Shown here in pieces: positions 31,900 to 43,744 of a stretch of 64,000 nucleotides of DNA (within the stretch, counting starts at the first letter, position 1; the number at the start of each line of letters is the position of its first letter). The position numbers and the translations under genes were made by a program. The notes under the pieces are model-generated. The model had not been told where the DNA came from, did not search any database, and saw only the letters and a program-made list of their open reading frames with translations. Source of the DNA: Microglena sp. YARC (lineage: Eukaryota > Chlorophyta > Chlorophyceae > Chlamydomonadales > Chlamydomonadaceae); contig CM039464.1 in assembly GCA_022414725.1 (NCBI GenBank), forward strand, positions 56,277,836 through 56,341,835. The letters run 5' to 3'.

Positions 31900-32900
31900 T
31901 GATGAGGCCTCAAGATTCAAGACGGATGAATGATTATGCAGGTATATACGCCAAGGAATTTCGAGAAAAGTAAAAAAAAACTTCAATACTTCGTTCAAAT
32001 TTGAATCATCAAACTCTTAAAAGTCAATTAGAAAATTGCATTCGCTACTTTATAACAGTTAGAGTTACTGCTGTCGTTTGCTTTTGCCATTGGACAGGCT
32101 TCAGACTCTATACTTGGCTTTCTACGAGTCATACCAACGGCAGCACCTCAGGAACCACTTATCTTTATTAGGTTCACGTTGCACTGCTCACCATGTATTG
32201 TTCTGCCTACTCAAATGTATGGGGGGGGCACAACGTTTTGGGGACCCAATCTTACGATATATTGGGGATCAGATATGAACTCCAGGCCCCCGTTGTTTAC
32301 TATTTGTTGGAGTTCACTTCACCAATGCTTCTTTTTAAACTGCCTTTTCTGTTTTGAACCACCACCCAAAACCACCCATACGGCTCATTGGGCCAGGAGT
32401 GATGATGTCACAAGATGTATGAATGTTATTGTGTGGGGTATCATTATTTGAAAGCTAGCATGGCAGGCATCATAATGAAGTTATAGTATGTTGGCCCAAT
32501 CAGTCGCTGGCTAATGGAGCTGGGTGGAAGCTGCTACGCGTAGCAAAAAAAAGAAACTGTCTGGAGCCCAACCTGTGAAAGTTCAGTCCAAGGCGTTGGG
32601 TCGCGCACACAGTGCTCCTGATGTAATGTACTGAGATTCCTGACTTGTCACATTTCATGCACATTAGCTTGCTTGAGGTTGTTGACAAAAAGCAAGAAGA
32701 GGAGCTGCCTAGAAGCCGAGACTGTTAGCTCCCATATAAACAGGGACATAACCATCACCCTAGGCGCTGGAATAGCACCTTGCTGTTCCACTGCCTCTCT
32801 TTTTATTTCTTTGCTGGCTACATCCCATCCGTGTTACGATCATGACAGTCTGGAACAACACCTCATCCAAGGTATGAGGAATTCTTTCAGACTGGCATGA
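31900..32900. other. Mixed stretch with fragments of family B and spacer repeats
   Basis: Contains single inverted-repeat ends of family B at about 32505-32560 and 32695-32715, two segments related to the GATGAATGATTATG repeat (32215-32280, 32395-32440), and otherwise unassigned sequence. The motif ACTGTTAGCTCCCATATAAA at 32722 recurs near 44228. No gene is supported. Confidence 0.45.
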
Positions 32901-32904
32901 TCGT

Positions 32905-32965
32905 AATACTGACAAAGGGCTACCAAAATACCACGTCCCACCAGGCGTTATCATTACTTTGCATA
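32905..32965 (+). mobile_element. SINE 3' fragment
   Basis: The last 50-60 bases of the SINE family, ending CACCAGGCGTTATCATTA. It is next to interstitial telomere repeats and a second SINE fragment. Confidence 0.65.
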
Positions 32966-32967
32966 AA

Positions 32968-32998
32968 CCTTAAACCCTAAACCCTAAACCCTAAACAC
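32968..32998. repeat. Interstitial telomere-type repeat (TAAACCC)n
   Basis: Four TAAACCC-type units in a row, the complement of the plant-type telomere TTTAGGG. It is short and sits between two SINE fragments, so it is interstitial. Confidence 0.85.
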
Positions 32999-33007
32999 TG
33001 ATGAATG

Positions 33008-33100
33008 CCAAGCGCCATGGTAGCACTGTCAAAGTAAAGTAGCAGCCCGTTCTCTACCGCCGTAAGACAGGGCCCCCTAAATACCACGCCCCATCAGTGC
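33008..33100 (+). mobile_element. SINE fragment without tRNA head
   Basis: The family body from GCCATGGTAGCACTGTC through TTCTCTACCGCCGTAAGACA to CCACGCCCCATCAG. The 5' tRNA-like part is missing. Confidence 0.75.
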
Positions 33101-33180
33101 TGTGTTGAGTGCTGTGTTCCCTCTCTTGTTATTGTTGCATTGCATTGCATTGCATATCATTATTTTGCATTGCATTGCAC

Positions 33181-33450
33181 CGCATCGCATCGCATCGCAT
33201 CGCATCGCATCGCATCGCATCGCATCGCATCGCATCGCATCGCATCGCATCGCATCGCATCGCATCGCATCGCATCGCATCGCATCGCATCGCATCGCAT
33301 CGCATCGCATCGCATCGCATCGCATCGCATCGCATCGCATCGCATCGCATCGCATCGCATCGCATCGCATCGCATCGCATCGCATCGCATCGCATCGCAT
33401 CGCATCGCATCGCATCGCATCGCATCGCATCGCATCGCATCGCATCGCAT
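33181..33450. repeat. Perfect (CGCAT)54 microsatellite
   Basis: Exactly 270 bases of uninterrupted CGCAT, 54 copies, bordered on the left by TTGCAT repeats. Because the unit is 5 bases and has no stop in any phase, four or more frames are open across it; none is called a gene. Confidence 0.97.
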
Positions 33451-33552
33451 CGACAGGCCATTGTTGGACCATGACAAGCCCGATCCACAACATCCAGGAG
33501 GAGTCTTCCAACAAATCAAAAAAGGAAAGGTTCCAGCAGCAAGCAAGCATTA

Positions 33553-33629
33553 CTATCAGCACCAACTCTAGTTGCATTTGTTGTTCTTCTGCAAAGAACA
33601 ACATCTGCAACTAGAATTGGTGCTGATAG
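33553..33629. repeat. Near-perfect hairpin, 36-bp arms, loop about 5
   Basis: The left arm CTATCAGCACCAACTCTAGT... pairs with the right arm ending ...ATTGGTGCTGATAG with about three mismatches in 36 positions and a very short loop. It might be a miniature element or a small-RNA precursor; nothing here decides. Confidence 0.8.
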
Positions 33630-33719
33630 CACACAGCAAAGTTGGTATGTGTCCTCTGTCCATGATTGGGTGTGCTTGCCTCATGCCGCTTTGGAGGCTG
33701 CAGATTGAGGGGGAAATGT

Positions 33720-34345
33720 ATTTGTACCCGTGTGGTCCATGGCAGCTTTGAGCATACGTTAACGCCTCTCTTGTTGTATGCGTGGAATATCTGTCGCAAA
33801 AGATTTCCATTCTCGTCCATTATGACGCACCTGCCTTTGGAACTTGTCCTCGTCCGAAAAGGTCAGAATAATCGGAGTCATCCGGACCCGGTGGTCCAAT
33901 CTCTCTGGAGCTGCTCTGGAGATTCAGAGCATTTATCAAGAGATTAAACCAGCGGCACAGGATGACTCCAATTCTTCCGACGAGATAACTCCAATTCTTC
34001 CATTCTCTCTGAGCTGATGTAGCTAAAACAGATTGTACCACCGGGACCTGATGACTCCAATTCTTCCGATTCGAACGTACCTGCCCTGGGGACTTGGGGA
34101 CCTGGTTGGAAGAATCGAAGTCATCCTGTGCCGTTGGTTTAATCTCTTGGGAAATGCTCTGAATCTCCAGAGAGGCTCCAGAGAGATTGGACCACCGGGT
34201 CCAGATGACTCCGATTATTCTGACCTTTCCCGACGAGGACAAGTTCCCAAGGCAGGTGCGTCATAATGGACGGGAATGGAAACCTTTTGAAACAGATATT
34301 CCACGCATACAACAACAGAGGCGTTAATGTATGCTCCAAACTGTC
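33720..34345. repeat. Large inverted repeat, arms about 270-290 bp
   Basis: The left arm (about 33735-34010) reappears inverted at about 34060-34345. Landmarks shared in inverse are TTAACGCCTCT, GAATATCTGT, GACGCACCTGCC and GGTGGTCCAATCTCTCTGGA. The spacer is about 50-80 bases. Each arm has internal CTCCAATTCTTCCGA-type repeats. There is no transposase frame. Arms differ by scattered substitutions, so it is not a simple assembly fold. Confidence 0.8.
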
Positions 34346-34392
34346 AAGGACCATATGCGTACGTATACACGTATAGCCACTGCTATTATTAT

Positions 34393-34578
34393 GTCATTTC
34401 GACATACCCCATATCCCTCTTGGTGGTTAGCCTACACCCGAGCAATAATGTGTACCAGGAGTTGGATGAAGGGCATCATCCCCAACTAGGGATGATGACA
34501 TTCATCAAACTCCTGGCACACATCATTGGATTGCTCGGGTGCAAGCTATCCACCTATCCACCCTAAGGGGGTATGTCA
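34393..34578. mobile_element. Palindromic MITE-like element
   Basis: About 185 bases that fold back almost completely: ends GACATACCCC / GGGGGTATGTC, then CACCCGAGCAAT and CCAGGAGTT(G/T)GATGAA with their inverse, and a tiny loop AACTAG. This is a MITE-like structure different from families A and B. Target duplication is not resolved. Confidence 0.7.
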
Positions 34579-34732
34579 TAGTAACATAAAAGCTGACAAA
34601 ATCTGCTCAAGATGACGGACTTGCAGATTTTCAACTGCTTTGGTGCAAGCTAGCCTCCCACCCTCATCGATGGCATGATCTGTTGTGGGGCAACATTTTT
34701 TTTTTTTTTTTTAAAGTTGTGAAAGGATTTAA

Positions 34733-34802
34733 CATGGCGTGGTGGGTGCACAGGCCCATGTCCAATAGGGGTCATGGGCCCCTGCACCCACCAGGCCATG
34801 TC
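34733..34802. repeat. Hairpin with GGTGGGTGCA arms
   Basis: ACATGGCGTGGTGGGTGCAC then AGGCCCATG is followed, after about 12 bases, by its near-perfect inverse CATGGGCCCCTGCACCCACC and AGGCCATGT. Arms are about 29 bases. Confidence 0.8.
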
Positions 34803-34809
34803 GCCTCAC

Positions 34810-36530
34810 AGCGTGCAAGTACAAGCATGGGTACACCTAAATCAGTTAAGAGCCCGACTCCTCCCAACCAAAGTCCCTAAACCAAGCCAGGTCAAATCAG
34901 GTCCATAAACCAAGCCAGGTCAAACTACTAAAACAAACTTTAACAAGGTTAAAACACTCAAATCAAACCAAATCAAACCAGGCTAAACCACTTAAACCGA
35001 ACCAAACCAGATCAAAACTGGGGGAAGCTACTGTGTATTTGTTTCTGCTACGGTTTCTTTGGGGGCTACGCAAAGCAGCTTCTAGGCAGCTCCTTTCCTC
35101 CAATCTTGGGTTAAACCTGAAGGTGATATATAATAGTGCCACAGGAATGCAGAAAAGGGTGCTGAAGACCCCCTAAATTTGAAATGCAATAATAGTCTTG
35201 ATGTTTGGGGCGTGGACCAGTCCCCTGGCCTCTAACTTGACTGTATGTAACATATATTCACTCTACCTCTATCTCACCCGACTATATCTCTTTGGTGGTT
35301 GGCCCCAGTGCAAGCAAACGGGCTGGCCCCCTCAACCTCACGCCTCGAAATAAGGCGTACTATTGATTTATTTATTTATTCACTATATCTCTTCTTTTTC
35401 AAGATTTCTCATATCGCGTATCTCTCTTTCGTGCGTGTTATAGGCAGACATAGTAAGTGATGCCCTCCAGTTGGTAGGAACTAATATATGTAAATATATT
35501 CACGTTATATCTTCTTATCGTTTTTCAGATATTCGAGACTTATTGTTTGCCCTGAAGCATGACACACATGCACAGATATTAAATGCATGAGTGTATGTAT
35601 GGTACAGTCCATGGGTAGGCTGAAGGGACTTGCCCAACCTCGGTACCAGGAGGGGCTAAAGCGAAAACAATACGGTAGCTACTGAACTAGGATATAGATA
35701 TTGAGGATAGAGATGTTGAAAAAGCCGTCTACGAAAAACAAAACTGACCCAAATCCAAATCATCTGCTGCATTGCTATAATAATAATTGCTTAAATTGCT
35801 ATAATAATCATTACTATAATAAATAAATTTGATGCACGCAGCAAACTTCATAAGAAGTGTTCGTCCACTCACGCCACAACACACCCAGTTCGATCAGCAT
35901 GCATGAATTACATCGTATTACCGGTACCATAACCTTGTCACAGCAGGCAGTCTACTGTTGACCCAATAATAAACAACTGCCGCTAAGTTAGGTAAATAAT
36001 TATCTTGCTTATTTGAGGATGGGCAAGTCCCTTTCGCCTAGTTGGCTTGTTGGCTAGCCTGATCGGCTACCCCCTGAACTGTTACATACATATTGACGCT
36101 GCACTGACGACACGATATGTTTACCTGAAAGCCACGACGTTGACGGCATGCTGCCTGGATCTTGAGGCAGCAGTGCTTCTGGCAAGGGGGGGCCTGGCCA
36201 GCGGGGCGACGCGTGGACGCAGGGCGCAGCACGATGTTCTGGTCAGTGAGCTCATATTCAGTCTGTTCGATTGATTATCTGTCGATTGTCTGAAATTAGG
36301 ACTGCGAGAAAGGATACAATCTGAAATCAGTCAGTTGAATTTGATAGAGAGTAACGATTAGCAAAGATTGTGATAACTTTAGTCTGGTTAAGAACTTCAG
36401 ACTTGGGATTCGATTTCCTCAACGTTTTACAGTTCTGGTTTTATTCGTTTCGGAGCATGATTTCTCTGACTCAGATTTGTGGGATCGCGTTGACAAGTAA
36501 GTCCGGAATGTTTCGTTACGTGTTTCGTTA
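34810..36530. other. Mostly unassigned; low-complexity A-rich part and repeat fragments
   Basis: 34860-35030 is AAACCAGGTCAAA-type low complexity. 35060-35110 has one family B end. 35295-35385 is the dispersed CCCAGTGCAAGCAAACGGGC repeat with (ATTT)n tail. 36015-36075 has a GGGCAAGTCCCTTTCGCC motif also seen near 1172, 25945, 35620 and 48595. On the minus strand 36138-36240 is GC-rich and open with a possible GTAAAC donor at 36137, a candidate exon I cannot confirm. Confidence 0.4.
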
Positions 36531-36767
36531 CATAGACATATATTTTCAACAACCAGCAGCAGCTTCTAGGCAGCTCCCTTTGCTTACTGCCCAGTCAAAC
36601 CTATTTAGCAGCGCAGTGCGTGCATCGTGCATCGTGAATCATATTTCAGATCAGGCAGAATCAGATTTCCAGTACCGTACAAATGTAAGAGCTCAGCCCA
36701 GTGGCTAGTTCAGGGAGCCAGGGATCTGTCTAGAAGCTGCTTCTCGTAGCTGAAAAGAAAAGCTATG
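36531..36767. mobile_element. hAT-like MITE, family B
   Basis: Left end with ATATTTTCAACAACCAGCAG and CAGCTTCTAGGCAGCTCCC; right end GATCTGTCTAGAAGCTGCTT and CGTAGCTGAAAAGAAAAGCT. About 237 bases. No clear target duplication. It lies upstream of the two-exon gene starting at 37659. Confidence 0.75.
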
Positions 36768-36779
36768 GCCCTTGGCAAT

Positions 36780-37658
36780 TCCCCCCAAGACAAACCCTGA
36801 TTGATCACAACACCCGAGGGTGATTCCCCATTCACTGTTCAACTGAGAAGCTAGGGGCACAAGAAAGAAAGCATACTTATATAGTCAGGTTGACTGTACC
36901 GTAGTGATCATCTCAGATCGGATCTAATCACAACGGATACGAAAGTCACTCCCGGATGAGTCATTGCTGACTCATTCCTGCAGATACCAGAAGATTGGAA
37001 TTTGTCTGGAACTCCCAAATCGAGGCTGATAACTCAGATATATACTGCTGCCGAAGTGCCAAACCGTTCCAACCATAAACTAAATGATACATAAATACAA
37101 ATTATTTCAATAACATCAATAAAGCACTGTAATAACGCATCGTTTCGTGCCCATAACACGTGCTGCTGAGTCGACTTGGTAGTACTACGGTACAATACTT
37201 CCGCTACAACTAACGGTACCATGGCAGCCTCTGTCTACAGTTTATTATCGAGCCGCCTGCAAAGTATACGTTCGGCTTAAATATTTCAAAGTGATGTTAC
37301 AGACACAGACTGGCAGAAAGATAATACGATCCCAAGGTTCTGCAGCCCATGCTAATTGCTGAGCTGATATAGGCCTCTGGTCAGTGCGGTGAATTGGTTA
37401 CTTTCTAAGACGAGAATTGTCTTCCTTCCGGAATCCGGACAGCACCGCTTTCGAATTGGCCAAAGCAAGATTCCGTCTGAAACTTCCGACGAATAGCTAT
37501 TCCAAGGTATTTGACAGGGCTAGCCTCCCCTTTCCCTCTCCCTCAGCGATTTGCAAATTATTGTTTGACCGGAACTTCTGGTTTTTATTCGCGGCATTTA
37601 TCCTTGTTAGGCAGCAGCACCCAGGAACAATAGTCGCCTAACTGAAGGCATACATTCC
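36780..37658. other. Presumed 5' flank of the gene at 37659
   Basis: Unique-looking sequence without satellites. A plus-strand frame at 37417-37641 (74 codons, ends just before the ATG at 37659) could be an upstream open frame or chance. I see no convincing TATA box or initiator. Confidence 0.4.
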
Positions 37659-37721
37659 ATGGACACCCCACCGAAACTCTCGCCCCGGTCTATATGCTCG
37701 ACAGACCAAGAGGTCACCAAG
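37659..37721 (+). CDS. Exon 1 of a two-exon gene, disordered protein
   Basis: The ATG (CATTCCATGG) opens 21 codons, MDTPPKLSPRSICSTDQEVT plus K, ending at a canonical GTACGT donor. It splices in phase 0 to exon 2 at 38635 over a 913-base intron containing poly-G, poly-C and CA tracts. Pro/Ser-rich sequence from the first residue matches the character of exon 2. The function is not known. Confidence 0.7.
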
Positions 37722-37887
37722 GTACGTTGATGTGTGCTGAATGCGGACCAAATGTATTATCTATCTAGGTGGTAGCCTGATAGGTGAATAGACCCTCGCT
37801 CGCTGAATGAAATGTCTCCAACAGGCCCGGATTCCTATTAGACTATCTGTAAAAAACTAGTGAATGATGGTTCGTAATATTGGAAGC

Positions 37888-37902
<15 letters not shown>

Positions 37903-37919
<17 letters not shown>

Positions 37920-38449
37920 GGGGGGGGGATTCAGTTCATTACATCGCAAGAGCTTCAATTCCATCCCATGCCCCTTAATATCGACTTATCCGGGTTAGAC
38001 ATTTGAGTCAGCGGGGGTCTCGTTAGTTTAATTTTAACCAATCCGAACCAATCCAAAATATGTGTCGAAATTGCCAATTGAAAGGGAAGGGGTCAAACAC
38101 TTCGCCATCGAAAAACCAATTCGTACCCGCAATCAATACCCAATACAGAATCCTAAATACAAGCTAACATTCATCTTAAAGCTAAGTAGCTAGCAAGGAA
38201 TTTATCTCACCACCTCTAGTGATTTAAGCACGTGTTCATATCCATATAGCATGGATTTCTCAATGAACTTCTTATTTATTTGAGACCATAATAATGCTCA
38301 GGTGAGGTTGAAATTGCACCCATTCCCTTGTGAGGGAGGGGGGGGATTCTATCCACTTGTTCAAGTATCAATCATCAATATTCCTGAGTGAGCAGCCCAG
38401 AGTTGGCTGAAAAAGCGTGTAACAATCCAATCCGAGTAGATTAGTAGTG

Positions 38450-38480
<31 letters not shown>

Positions 38481-38630
38481 TGCACACACATATACCCACA
38501 AACCCACACTCCCTGCCCCCCCCCCCCCACACACACACACCACCACCACCACCACCACCCAAACACACACCACACACACATGCATGCACGCAACCCCCCC
38601 CACCACACACACACACACATACACTCCTAT
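37903..38630. repeat. Intron simple sequence (poly-G, poly-C, CA)
   Basis: Within the intron of the 37659-39603 gene: GT then a poly-G run at about 37900-37928, a poly-C run at about 38450-38480, and (CA)n/(CCA)n to 38630. The region between is A/T-rich and unremarkable. Confidence 0.85.
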
Positions 38631-38634
38631 TCAG

Positions 38635-39603
38635 GGCGATAGAATGCGGAACCCAGACTTGATGACGTATGAGAAAGTGTACAGAACACGTCCCTCGGGG
38701 GGGCGCCCTTCCAGTTCCAGCATAGGAAAAGCCGAGTCTATTGCAGAGCTCACTGAAGAGGAAGAACATCTTCTATATGGGCTGCCTATATCTCCTCCAC
38801 TGGAGCTGCCAACAGCTGAGGAGGAATTGTCCACCGCTGAGGAGGAAAGCTCTTCTGATTTTTTCGTAGATATTTCATCCCAGGAGGCTACAGCTGCTGG
38901 GGGAACTTATGCGGACACCAGCAGTTCTACACCCACTTCAACAGTCAGGCGCCACGACACACCCCAAGTGAAGATGGAATGGCACAATGCCCTAATGAGA
39001 GGTTCAAGGAGCTTGGATGCTTCGGGATCAGGAGATAAATATTATGCCAGTGGAGTGGGGCAGAATAATACTCCAGATTCCTCTCCGGTGATGGTGACTC
39101 CAGAACAAGAGCAGAGGCGCCGCCCGACGAGCATGGACTCATCGACAGCTTATAAAGAAGGGAAAGCCTTTGTCCCTATGTCTCCCCCGCTCCCCATTAC
39201 TCCACCCAATCACTTTGGTGGAACCTCGCCTTTCAGGGAGCCAAACATGACATCAAAGCCGGAATACCAACCGGCACCCTTCCAGCCCTGGCCGGGCACC
39301 AAGCCAAGACACAAGTCTAGGGAGCAAGAAGGAGGGTGCTCTCCACAGCAGCAGGACGTGCTCCTTAGATCACCATTTGAAGATGTTGGGCAGATGCTCA
39401 CACTGCCGGATCCTGATGTATTTCACCAGGGTACAGAGAGCCTAAGGGCACCCCCTCCTGTGCAAGGCACTAGCCGAAACGAGGAGCAGTACAAGGAGGC
39501 GGTACATCTGGAGCAGCACAAGCCACCGGGGTCTTCCATCTGGAAATTGATCCCTTGCTTCTCAGGATGCAACAGGCGATCCGATGACCATGGCACAGAG
39601 TGA
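38635..39603 (+). CDS. Exon 2 of the disordered-protein gene, ends in a satellite unit
   Basis: After a CTATTCAG acceptor, 322 codons run to a TGA, the longest non-repetitive open frame in the window. With exon 1 the protein is 343 residues. It starts GDRMRNPDLMTYEKVYRTRP and is rich in Ser, Pro, Glu and Gln (for example LTEEEEHLLYGLPISPPLEL and PTAEEELSTAEEESSSD), with no transmembrane segment, so it is probably intrinsically disordered. I do not recognise the family. The last 12 or so residues (CNRRSDDHGTE) and the stop codon are written by the first unit of the 50-base array that follows. Confidence 0.75.
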   Translation, partial: GDRMRNPDLMTYEKVYRTRPSGGRPSSSSIGKAESIAELTEEEEHLLYGLPISPPLELPTAEEELSTAEEESSSDFFVDISSQEATAAGGTYADTSSSTPTSTVRRHDTPQVKMEWHNALMRGSRSLDASGSGDKYYASGVGQNNTPDSSPVMVTPEQEQRRRPTSMDSSTAYKEGKAFVPMSPPLPITPPNHFGGTSPFREPNMTSKPEYQPAPFQPWPGTKPRHKSREQEGGCSPQQQDVLLRSPFEDVGQMLTLPDPDVFHQGTESLRAPPPVQGTSRNEEQYKEAVHLEQHKPPGSSIWKLIPCFSGCNRRSDDHGTE

Positions 39604-40112
39604 ACTGCTTTTCAGCTTGTGACAGGCAATCTGATGACCCTGGCACAGATTGAACTGCTTTGCAGCATGTAACAGGCGAGCTGATGAGCACAGCACAGAA
39701 TGAACTTATTTTCACCATGCAACAGGCAATCTGATGAGCACTGCACAGAGTGAACTGCTTTGCAGCACGCAACAGGCGAGCTGATGAACAGAGCTCAGAG
39801 TGAACTGCTTTTCAGTGCACAACAGGCAATCTGATGAGCATGGCACAGAATGAACTGCTTTTCACCACGCAACAGGCGATCTGATGAGCACTGCACAGAG
39901 TGAACTGCTTTGCAGCACGCAACAGGGGATATGATGAACACAGCACAGAGTGAACTGCTTTGCAGCATGTAACAAGCAATCTGATGAGCACTGCACAGAG
40001 GGAACTGCTTTGCAGCACGCAACAGGCGATATGATGAACACAGCACAGAGTTAACTGCTATGCAGCACGCAACAGGCAATCTGATGAAAATGGCACAGAG
40101 TGAACTTCTTTG
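39563..40112. repeat. 50-base tandem array, about 11 copies
   Basis: The unit contains GCAACAGGCGATCTGATGAG and GCACAGAGTGAACTGCTTTG, period 50. It begins inside the last codons of the 37659-39603 gene and forms its 3' flank. Further decayed units carry on to about 40290 and 40520-40560, where two family B elements have inserted. An ATATGATATCATATGAT palindrome lies at 40120-40225. Confidence 0.93.
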
Positions 40113-40293
40113 CAGCACACAACAAATATCATATGATAGTATATGTGGCTGGTAACTTTAGCATAGCCAGACTGCCCGCATAATATGATATCATATGATG
40201 ACATGATCTCATATGATATCATATCGCCGTTCTTTAGAACTGACACCTTTTCCAGCGGAACTGACAAATTTCTTTGCAACATGCAACAGGCAA

Positions 40294-40496
40294 TCTACTT
40301 ATCTTTTCGGCTTCGAGTAGCAGCTTCTAGGCAGCTCCCCTGGCTGGCTAATCAGCCTAACCTAAAGCAGCCTAGTGCACCTTGAAGCTCCCGTAACCAG
40401 CTTCAAAGCGCTGCTGAACTTTTGAGGCTGAGCCCAGTGGCTGGCTCAGGGCGCTGCCTAGAAGCTGCTGCTCGTAGCTGAAAAGAAAAACTATAG
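40294..40496. mobile_element. hAT-like MITE, family B
   Basis: Left end ATCTTTTCGGCTTCGAGTAG with AGCTTCTAGGCAGCTCCCCT; right end GCGCTGCCTAGAAGCTGCTG and CTCGTAGCTGAAAAGAAAAA. About 203 bases, inserted in a unit of the 50-base array. Target duplication not resolved. Confidence 0.8.
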
Positions 40497-40558
40497 TACA
40501 TAGAAATCTCTTTAAATCATGCGACAGGGAATCGGTTGAGCATAGTAAAGAGTGAACT

Positions 40559-40761
40559 CAGTATTTTTCAATTCAGCCAAAAGCAGCAGCGTCTAGGCAG
40601 CCCCCCTGACTGGCTATTCAGCCAAAGCTGATGCAACCTAGTGTGTCCGGAAGCTGACAGAATCCACCTTCCAGAACTGTCAAAATCTGTGGACTTAGCC
40701 TAGTGGCTAGCTCAGGGCACTGCCTAGAAGCTGCTGCTTGTAGCCGAAGGGAAAAACACCG
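40559..40761. mobile_element. hAT-like MITE, family B, with 8-bp target duplication
   Basis: A 203-base element starting CAGTATTTTTCAATTCAGCC and ending GTAGCCGAAGGGAAAAACACCG. The perfect 8-base repeat AGTGAACT flanks it (40551-40558 and 40762-40769); this is also part of the 50-base satellite unit, giving the expected empty site sequence. Confidence 0.85.
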
Positions 40762-40769
40762 AGTGAACT

Positions 40770-42806
<2,037 letters not shown>

Positions 42807-42939
42807 CGTGAAATGACACATTGGCCGTCAGGCGCATAGAAATCTCCGATGATAGGAAAGGACCTGAATGCACAGGAATTGCATTGGATGCACCACCTGA
42901 GTTCAAAGTAGGACAAGTCCAGTTTGAAATCTGCACAAA

Positions 42940-43135
42940 TCAGATTTAACAGTACAGATCAGGCTATGTGCTAGAATATCTGTACAGATCAGAAGTACCA
43001 GTACAGATCAGGCTGTATGCTAGAACATCTGCACAGATCAGATTTACCGGTGCAGATCAGGCTGTGTGCTAGAATATCTGTACATATGAGATGTACCTGT
43101 ACATATTAGGCTGTGTGCTAGAATATCTGAGTGTG
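42940..43135. repeat. Tandem repeat of about 57 bases, three to four copies
   Basis: The unit has CTGTACAGATCAGA, TACCAGTACAGATCAGGCT and GTGTGCTAGAATAT. Copies diverge towards the right. Confidence 0.85.
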
Positions 43136-43192
43136 TGTTTCTATGAAAGTATTTCCATGTCATACATCATGTAATAGCATTGTTTCATCGGT

Positions 43193-43305
43193 AATTATAA
43201 CGCCTGTTGAGGCGTGGTATTAAGGCAGCCCCATCTTATGGCGGTAGATAACGGGCTGCATGCTACTTTACCTGAACAAAGCTACCATGGCGGTTGACAG
43301 CGATC
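43193..43305 (-). mobile_element. SINE, 5' truncated
   Basis: On the minus strand it has the body TGTCAACCGCCATGGTAGCT through the end CGCCTCAACAGGCGTTATAA. The tRNA-like head is absent, as expected for incomplete reverse transcription. Confidence 0.75.
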
Positions 43306-43309
43306 TCAT

Positions 43310-43740
43310 CAAGAGAGTGACTCTCAGGTTACTTCAGGAGGACACCCAGCTCTGCTGCCTGAGACGCAACCAATTGTATAGCCTGCGTCCTGCGACGCAA
43401 CGGACCCTTCCTTCTGGTCAACGGACCCTCCCCACGTTGCATCCTGTGACGTTGCGTCTGCTGCGACGGAAGAAGCAGCGTCTTGAACAACCCTGGTGAC
43501 ACTGTGCAAATCTGATAGTGAGTCATTCGAGGAGTTCCAGGCCAGGTCAGCTCCTAGGCGGCCTGGGCCAGACCAGTTGGGACTCTGGGGCCTGATCTAG
43601 CTTTATCGCTGAGTTTGCTTGCATAGCTATTCCAATCTCGAAAGCGATGGGTTTGATCGCTAATAGCGATACATCGCTCAGAAGAAAAAACATAAAAAAA
43701 TAGTGAATCAGAGCAAATGAACCGCACTGCACTGTGCCGA
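43310..43740. other. Unassigned stretch
   Basis: Both strands are open for 60-80 codons at 43260-43530, partly because of repeated CTGCGACGCAACGGACCC-type sequence. No splice signals or similarity allow a gene call. A GCGAT-rich segment lies at 43600-43680. Confidence 0.35.
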
Positions 43741-43744
43741 TGAC

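Noticed and set aside
32968..32998. A chromosome end
   Set aside because: Only four telomere-type units, with normal sequence and SINE fragments on both sides.
33102..33614. Open frames of 120-177 codons in several frames over the CGCAT array
   Set aside because: A 5-base unit with no stop codon is open in all phases; there is no independent coding signal.
38361..38769. Gly-rich minus-strand frames opposite the 37659-39603 gene
   Set aside because: They are the complement of poly-C/CA intron sequence.
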